Shown one piece after another: positions 59,801 through 62,470 of a stretch of 62,470 bases of DNA (its first letter is position 1; each line of letters opens with the position of its first letter). The position numbers were made by a program, and so were the translations under genes. The notes below the pieces were generated by a model. That model ran no database searches. It was not told the origin of the DNA and saw only the letters and a program-made list of their open reading frames with translations. The DNA comes from a virus: the IMG/VR virus record IMGVR_UViG_3300034198_004474, positions 1 through 62,470 of that record, one strand, 5' to 3'.

Positions 59801-62470
59801 AATAAAGATGTTTTAGGATTATTTGATGAGGCTAAGAAAAACTCAGAGGCTCATTCAAAAGGCCAAGCATTTTCTCCTAATAGACAAGCCGATTTTATTG
59901 CTCAATTAGCAGCTAAGAACGGTTTTGATATGGTTGTCGCCAAGTGGGGTAATGGGTACCGTGCTGAGTCTCCTAAGGCTCTTCCTATCGATGCAGCGTT
60001 GACCAAGCAGATGCGAACTAACGGAAGTTTATCAACTGCCGCTGTAGATGATAAATTAAACCAAGACATATACAATGCAGCTGCATCTAAAGCTAATGGC
60101 AATAGTGAGAAATACAGAAGCGCATTTTATGGGATAAAAGATATTACCGCTAAAGACATTATGGAGCATCCTATTTTGTCAAGAGGTATTCCTAAAAAGT
60201 TAGCAGATAAATATAATGGTGGGGAAATTAAATCTAAGCAAAGCTTAAAGGCTGGAGACAAGGTTAAAATAGAAGGGGTAAGTGTAACAATACCTAATGA
60301 AGCACAGCAGGATTTATTAAAACAAGAAAGAACTGCAAAGAGTTACTTTGATGAAAAGGTAAGGTTAATGGAACCTTCTCCATTGTCAAAAGAAGAGATT
60401 AAGTCTATTTTAAATAGAGATGATATAGCTATACTTACGGGAACAAACCCTGATGGGAATGCTGTTGCCGATAATACTAATAATCTATTAAATAAAAAAG
60501 CAGAGGATTGGCTTAAAAGAAATGGGTATACATACCATCAGGTTACTGGGAAGTACGGACAGACAGAGTCATCGTTTCTTGTAGAGGGGATGACAGGTAA
60601 TGTAGCCTTAGAGTTTGCTAAAATATTCAAGCAAGACAGTGTCCTTCAATCTGAAGGGTTAATATATAGGGAAGGTACTATAGAAAAAAGAATCGCTGAT
60701 GGTGATGCCTTTGGTCTTGATGTAACAGAGCCAGATGCTGACTATGTAAGCGCAATAAAGACCAAAACTGGTGAGGTTATAGGGTTTCAATTTGGTATCG
60801 ACTTAGGTAACAAGGTGCAATATGAAATTAAATCTAAACAGTCTAAAACTGAGGATGCGTTGAAGATTAATAGCATTGAAGATACATACGAAAAATATCA
60901 CGTAGCTCCTGAATCAGGACATACAAAAATAGATGTCACAGGAAGCGAGCCGATAAAAAAAGGAGAAACATTTGGAACGGTAACCTATTCTAATAAAGAA
61001 GAAGGAGATGTTGTAGTGGATTCTTTTTCTATTAATGATATTGATAAATTATCAAAATCGAGTTCAGGATTTATAACAACCGCAATAAACCTTGGAAGAG
61101 GATTTATTTATTCTAAACCATCCCCGAAGGAAATAACTGAACAATTATTCGTTAAGGGGAAAAAATACAAAACCCTTTCCGATGAAAACAAAGCAAAAGT
61201 AGATAAGGAAAGGGCAAAACAAACCACTAAGTTTAATTTGCCTTGGTCAAATAAAAAAGCAGGGAAAAACCTTTCTGACTATGTAGAGAGATACAGAGAC
61301 AAGAGACCTAGCGAAAATAAAATAGCCGATGAATTATTTAAAAAGGGTATAGTTAAGGGAGTAAAATACAAAGAACTTTCTGTAGAAGACAAAGCAAAGG
61401 TAAGAGCCGAGAGGAAGGAACAAAGCAAGTCAATAAAGGTTGAACCAAAGCCATCCGATTATTACGATGTAGTTAAAAAGAAATCAAAGGATATAATAAA
61501 TTCTTTTAAGGAAGAGGTGAAAAATAATCTTCGTGCGTTATATAATAATGTATCTGAAGATTTTAAAGAAACATCAAGACAGTGGTATGATGGAGCAAAT
61601 AGATTAGCACAGGGTATATCAAAGTCATATGGAATATCCCTTGAGCAATCTGCTGGTATACTTGCCGCTTTAAGCCCTAAGAATAATTGGTTTAATAATA
61701 TATCTGCTGCGGAGAGAGTTATACGTGCTTGGGCAGACCATCAAAACACTACTGTCACTAAAGAGATGGTTGCTCGTACTATTGCTTACATGGAACGCAA
61801 TGGGGACGCTCCGTTTGCAAAAGATATCAGAGCTGCATTTGCTAAAACAAAAGGACGGTCAATATCTGAATTAACAAAGGAATATAAAAAAACAGGTGCC
61901 CCCGAGATGTTAGAAGCTATTGGCATCACGATGAGAATAATCGACCAATCTGAGTACAGCCCAACAGTTTATTCTGTGTCACCCGAAGGGTTTATTGATG
62001 GTAAGTATGGTGTGATTGGTTGGTCTGGTGGAGCAGCATTAACAAATGCGGTAAGTATGCTCATTGACCCAAGTATGAAAAACATAAGTTCAAGACTTGG
62101 TAATGGGAACAAGGTTCGTAACTTCTATGGGAATATTATAAACCCTGAGAATGCTGAATTTTTAACTGCTGACACACACGCATTTGCGGCCGGACTAATG
62201 TTGCCTGCCTCTGCTGATGAAGCCCAAGAATTTGGTGTTTTTAAAGGAGGAATGTCTGTTGAGTATGCAATTTTTAAGGATGCATACACAGAAGTTGCAA
62301 AAGAATTTGGCATCTTACCAAGAGAACTACAATCAATAACATGGGAAGCTGCAAGAGGTAGTATTAATACCGACAACAGAACACCATCTATGGTGAAGAA
62401 CATCAATAGAATATCTGAAGAATTGTTAACTAATGGAGAATCAAATGAAAACAGAACAAATGAAATACTC
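53819..62470 (+). CDS. Giant polyvalent protein, N-terminal part (runs off the window)
   Basis: The frame starts at ATG 53819-53821 and has no stop to the window edge (2,884 codons). Its continuation is 3-5639, giving about 4,620 residues. In order: a lysine-rich N-terminal region with a 30-residue repeat, a helical body, a hydrophobic zone (about 860-1200), a long coiled-coil region (about 1200-1700), a zincin motif (HEAAH, residues 1770-1774), an ART-like region (about 1917-2090), a DUF3293-like region (about 2145-2330) and a glycosylase-like region (about 2565 onward). IKSKQS motifs lie between several of them. The gene closes the virion operon, so the protein is probably packaged and injected. 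Size and composition match phage polyvalent proteins. Confidence 0.85.
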   Translation, partial: MELQDGNSAPKGSTKHNESDVLLYNKLTSELPDLKIAPVKNADEIDDNNFSFLQYKKAKSNFADMPDVALPTDITPAHMAVVAKAAGISYFNNLVDNVKDDKDVKKRGFKKLTYTDVINPDDESYLEQKNADIISEKATKLGKSVGIDYMEAIPTAGTQQKNPLAYTNYGQLNQINERLTEKANNKNLAIVNSKIKKINASLPKEERMQELTSFKEYESQEPIIKEKAKRADLLNTKKSNDIFLKGVNEAAKKSGIRQFVDIADYNKNYEPETLKNINKEAKENGTREYTSLEDYNKNFEKETLKSINDKAKKNGTREYTSLEEYNKSVSVKIAPKKIVYSREEQKKQIVKAGKASGTIPKWVSDEDAVKMLSKYEGNFTPAQVAGVAQTARTFNENITKKEAARKLTKPVPSLSETLQFGFASVNPINIKAPIPPAQTIAPKRVYSEEDVNMAFLESGRLSGVIPKGLSNKDALKLIAEKRLQLDPKTKDIISEAVVTSKEKRKEIATASHEEILNNAAFRTQELLSADTPTQNLYKQSREGKVADIINRIQSGLQGEVGNETVSEAEWKYLKEVAPKAAESLWKEINPNNSNKLSDVIAVYKDKEKAYKVTSANSRAKSIFAALPQDWLDENGQISDASLLEKHKEFNDNYAQSLIALEEKYPMQYAMIKTADGMQNRPIGRGYEYAAEKRELEDKRAQVNNIIAEANGIMFVRQVDKTTGKQKNALLSPDVIGEKIFKLQSPDLYKVYVKGGKTDRGTKEEIKRLGINALYASNDKNAIELASVDERKLNETSLDLENDTYNRIGAEVYKQGSWVKYIGTRRRDIDELDKIVEQLPYQNRKMWYGKLRAIEESQTFGTNIPMGGALNSAVYGFGKTAASTVNTLSGAVGFRTDSDIANDALAGQDNKYSVVGETKTAQKIKSQLEYKLSNKEQLTYSELQDLENAKNLLGTKTFTSKFTDKGFELIGQVTFQGLVARGLGGLSAGALGEIGLLSEAGLISEEAAIVAGSGEFGTAMSGATTIGEIGVSKTTLDTLANAYVAYASSLDQAKQEAVLLMPDSKAKQEIYANVVGLLNAATAHLFPEQKLFDPLKKELSATITNIVNDLSASKLSKEALSGYVKKALLASKAFGIAVIKNNQKESAEEVAGQIGTSIALAILAPDKFNNKEEFDKVLDTYVQTTVDGTLLSLFAGGKEYFSNVVGIPLLSKVGTDENVYNKVIQGINSQVSNKEISEAEGEEKKYIANTIRYIYKKSIPKVAELSPNLKERDIQKYAIVLANEYVVRKKIDTEKDPVIKAKLEAQVKDSEAKREAIIDEKLTTVNNYELVTIEEANKIAKAEADNGQIVITNADGTVTTTPTKTIDGVGTYEFDNKLYVQDKDGNITYENGVMAPIAEQEKVKKEGLFTPQTATTKIADINKELETLTIGQNETKEEIDAKNARKVELQSELKTLEQEVATDAIAKKAAKNGTTVEFETKKADIEKRRKDELSTSDYKKQVGLNFSNGKYQISTFDGEEDSFSQDVELTKEEKNELSKIDADSKADGDSPSIVARKAELSEKIINRLGIYGVTAKSTDVINAKYDKELATLETSVNPAAISALKEVEVLRTEEQKELDTKIENAEQYRVNGKVNRTKLTSDADRKAFDEVYAKYDKLIAPLLEKAKPKIKTKLEALPTGTRASDGEAARKVHAPLFSAAKRALKVLNQLFPSVDIHFHDNNEDFQEVLNVTAGGKPARTTQGNFTYSKDGKTIRIDINLASGATTETVVHEAAHAILFKAFGDTPRLFKYFKNQVARNIGFTKSAKLKKFIRNYEDIEKPEEYLVQLGAILKDGENIEPTVFRRIAEAINKIVFKYTGGKFKPFEDVKKSNDKVRYFASLVNAIKTGDLGSIDINSQSQFRRNQTGGSKQSRGGITATDMKSMTVADNGDLLFFHYGDIKGSKIDARKGTPKAYTTDKRVYTANYYYTNESDREGMVGGKVNVVRVPADKVYNFNKDVLGLFDEAKKNSEAHSKGQAFSPNRQADFIAQLAAKNGFDMVVAKWGNGYRAESPKALPIDAALTKQMRTNGSLSTAAVDDKLNQDIYNAAASKANGNSEKYRSAFYGIKDITAKDIMEHPILSRGIPKKLADKYNGGEIKSKQSLKAGDKVKIEGVSVTIPNEAQQDLLKQERTAKSYFDEKVRLMEPSPLSKEEIKSILNRDDIAILTGTNPDGNAVADNTNNLLNKKAEDWLKRNGYTYHQVTGKYGQTESSFLVEGMTGNVALEFAKIFKQDSVLQSEGLIYREGTIEKRIADGDAFGLDVTEPDADYVSAIKTKTGEVIGFQFGIDLGNKVQYEIKSKQSKTEDALKINSIEDTYEKYHVAPESGHTKIDVTGSEPIKKGETFGTVTYSNKEEGDVVVDSFSINDIDKLSKSSSGFITTAINLGRGFIYSKPSPKEITEQLFVKGKKYKTLSDENKAKVDKERAKQTTKFNLPWSNKKAGKNLSDYVERYRDKRPSENKIADELFKKGIVKGVKYKELSVEDKAKVRAERKEQSKSIKVEPKPSDYYDVVKKKSKDIINSFKEEVKNNLRALYNNVSEDFKETSRQWYDGANRLAQGISKSYGISLEQSAGILAALSPKNNWFNNISAAERVIRAWADHQNTTVTKEMVARTIAYMERNGDAPFAKDIRAAFAKTKGRSISELTKEYKKTGAPEMLEAIGITMRIIDQSEYSPTVYSVSPEGFIDGKYGVIGWSGGAALTNAVSMLIDPSMKNISSRLGNGNKVRNFYGNIINPENAEFLTADTHAFAAGLMLPASADEAQEFGVFKGGMSVEYAIFKDAYTEVAKEFGILPRELQSITWEAARGSINTDNRTPSMVKNINRISEELLTNGESNENRTNEIL
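54581..54805 (+). repeat. 90-bp tandem repeat in the giant gene
   Basis: Units start at 54581, 54671 and 54761 with a strict 90-base period, and the third is partial. Each encodes a 30-residue helix-turn segment with the motif G(T/I)R(E/Q)(Y/F).(S/D)(L/I).(D/E)YNK. The second and third are nearly identical in protein and the first is older. A degenerate further pair, GK.SG.IPKW..DEDAVKML and GRLSGVIPKGLSNKDALKLI, lies downstream. These are protein repeats, not a CRISPR array. Confidence 0.75.
56401..57420 (+). other. Hydrophobic region of the giant protein
   Basis: Residues about 860-1200 contain several glycine/alanine-rich hydrophobic stretches, for example GALNSAVYGFGKTAAS, LVARGLGGLSAGALGEIGLL and GTSIALAILAP. 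A segment ESAEEVAGQIG resembles those in internal virion proteins. It could cross or perturb a membrane during ejection. No enzymatic motif. Confidence 0.4.
59090..59250 (+). other. Zincin-like metallopeptidase motif in the giant protein
   Basis: TTETVVHEAAHAILFKAFG contains HEAAH (59126-59140) in an amphipathic helix preceded by a beta strand (IRIDINLA), as in zincin peptidases. An acidic segment (YEDIEKPEEYLVQLGAIL) about 45 residues later may supply the third ligand. This is the first of two zincin motifs in the same polypeptide. Confidence 0.6.
59570..60100 (+). other. ADP-ribosyltransferase-like region of the giant protein
   Basis: The segment LLFFHYGDIKGSKIDARKG, then AYTTDKRVYTANYYYTNES and GKVNVVRVPADKVYNF resembles the N-terminal core of phage polyvalent ART domains: an F.H.(G/T) strand, then a T....A..Y helix and a V..V strand. 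A catalytic Glu cannot be assigned by eye. The region lies between a GGSKQSR and an EIKSKQS motif. Confidence 0.4.
60245..60820 (+). other. DUF3293-like region of the giant protein
   Basis: The pattern IAILTGTNPDGNAVADNTN, a helix, GYTYHQVTGKYG, TESSFLVEGM and then ALEFAKIFKQDSVLQSEGLIY follows DUF3293 (ITA.NP...... N..L, then a G..........E.SF.V... A..LA..F.Q.AV). DUF3293 is also found in phage polyvalent proteins. Function unknown. It is bounded on both sides by EIKSKQS motifs. Confidence 0.55.
61500..62470 (+). other. DNA glycosylase-like region of the giant protein
   Basis: From about residue 2565, RQWYDGANRLAQGISKSYG and ILAALSPKNNWFNN are followed about 165 residues later by FLTADTHAFAAGL (D2785, H2787). 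These take the place of the helix-hairpin-helix core and the VDTHV motif of endonuclease III-type glycosylases, and of the protein encoded at 20539. The insertion between them is longer here. The diverged terminal repeat lies inside this region but keeps TADTHAF unchanged. Confidence 0.45.
62043..62470. repeat. Right copy of diverged 428-bp terminal direct repeat
   Basis: See the left copy at 1-428. The frame of the giant gene continues through the repeat in register with 3-5639 (62057 and 15 are equivalent codon starts). Plain end-to-end joining without collapsing the repeat would put a stop after three codons, so the overlap model is the one that preserves the gene. Confidence 0.9.

Noticed and set aside
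62043-62470. Genuine tandem duplication inside the giant gene
   Set aside because: Joining the ends without overlap shifts the frame and meets a TAA after three codons, whereas collapsing the repeat keeps one open frame.

Overview
The window reads as one nearly complete genome of a tailed double-stranded DNA phage with a short-tailed (podovirus-like) structural cassette, infecting a member of the Bacteroidota. The host guess rests on low GC, A-rich sequence rather than Shine-Dalgarno sites before most genes, and many copies of the Bacteroidota -7 promoter element TAnnTTTG. The last 428 bases (62043-62470) repeat the first 428 (1-428) with no indel but 39 substitutions by my count. The contig is therefore circular or terminally redundant, with about 62,042 unique bases, and its two ends come from two different alleles.

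Layout. (1) 3-5639, plus strand: the 3' part of a giant gene that starts at 53819 and runs off the right edge. Joined across the repeat it stays in frame and encodes about 4,620 residues, a multi-domain polyvalent protein. (2) 5636-22115, minus strand: a long leftward block. It holds replication and recombination genes (DnaA domain IV-like protein, helicase-nuclease fusion, prim-pol/helicase, SSB-like protein, RecE-like exonuclease and its partner), a PP-loop enzyme next to a nucleoside deoxyribosyltransferase-like protein, a DNA glycosylase-like protein, and many small accessory genes. (3) 22149-23584: a 1.4 kb non-coding divergent region with operator-like palindromes, TGTCG repeats and a 17-bp inverted repeat around an AT-rich core; it is the best origin and control-region candidate. 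(4) 23585-34461, plus strand: a Tad2-like anti-defence protein, a phage chaperonin (GroEL), a small membrane peptide, GroES, a divergent winged-helix regulator on the minus strand, a lysis cassette (two holin candidates and a CHAP endolysin), a metallophosphoesterase and a second GroES-like protein. (5) 34443-53799: packaging and virion genes (terminase, portal, scaffold, major capsid protein, adaptors, tail, BACON-domain protein, internal virion proteins), leading into the giant gene.

How it fits together. The phage appears to rely on the host DNA and RNA polymerases, since I see neither gene, and brings its own initiator-like, priming, unwinding and recombination proteins. The chaperonin pair, plus the GroES-like protein beside the terminase, probably serves virion protein folding. 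The giant protein follows the internal virion genes and carries two metallopeptidase motifs, an ADP-ribosyltransferase-like region, a DUF3293-like region and a DNA glycosylase-like region. That suggests an ejected multi-effector protein acting early in the host cell. Several domain boundaries carry a recurring IKSKQS motif. No tRNA, rRNA, integrase, insertion sequence or CRISPR array was recognised.
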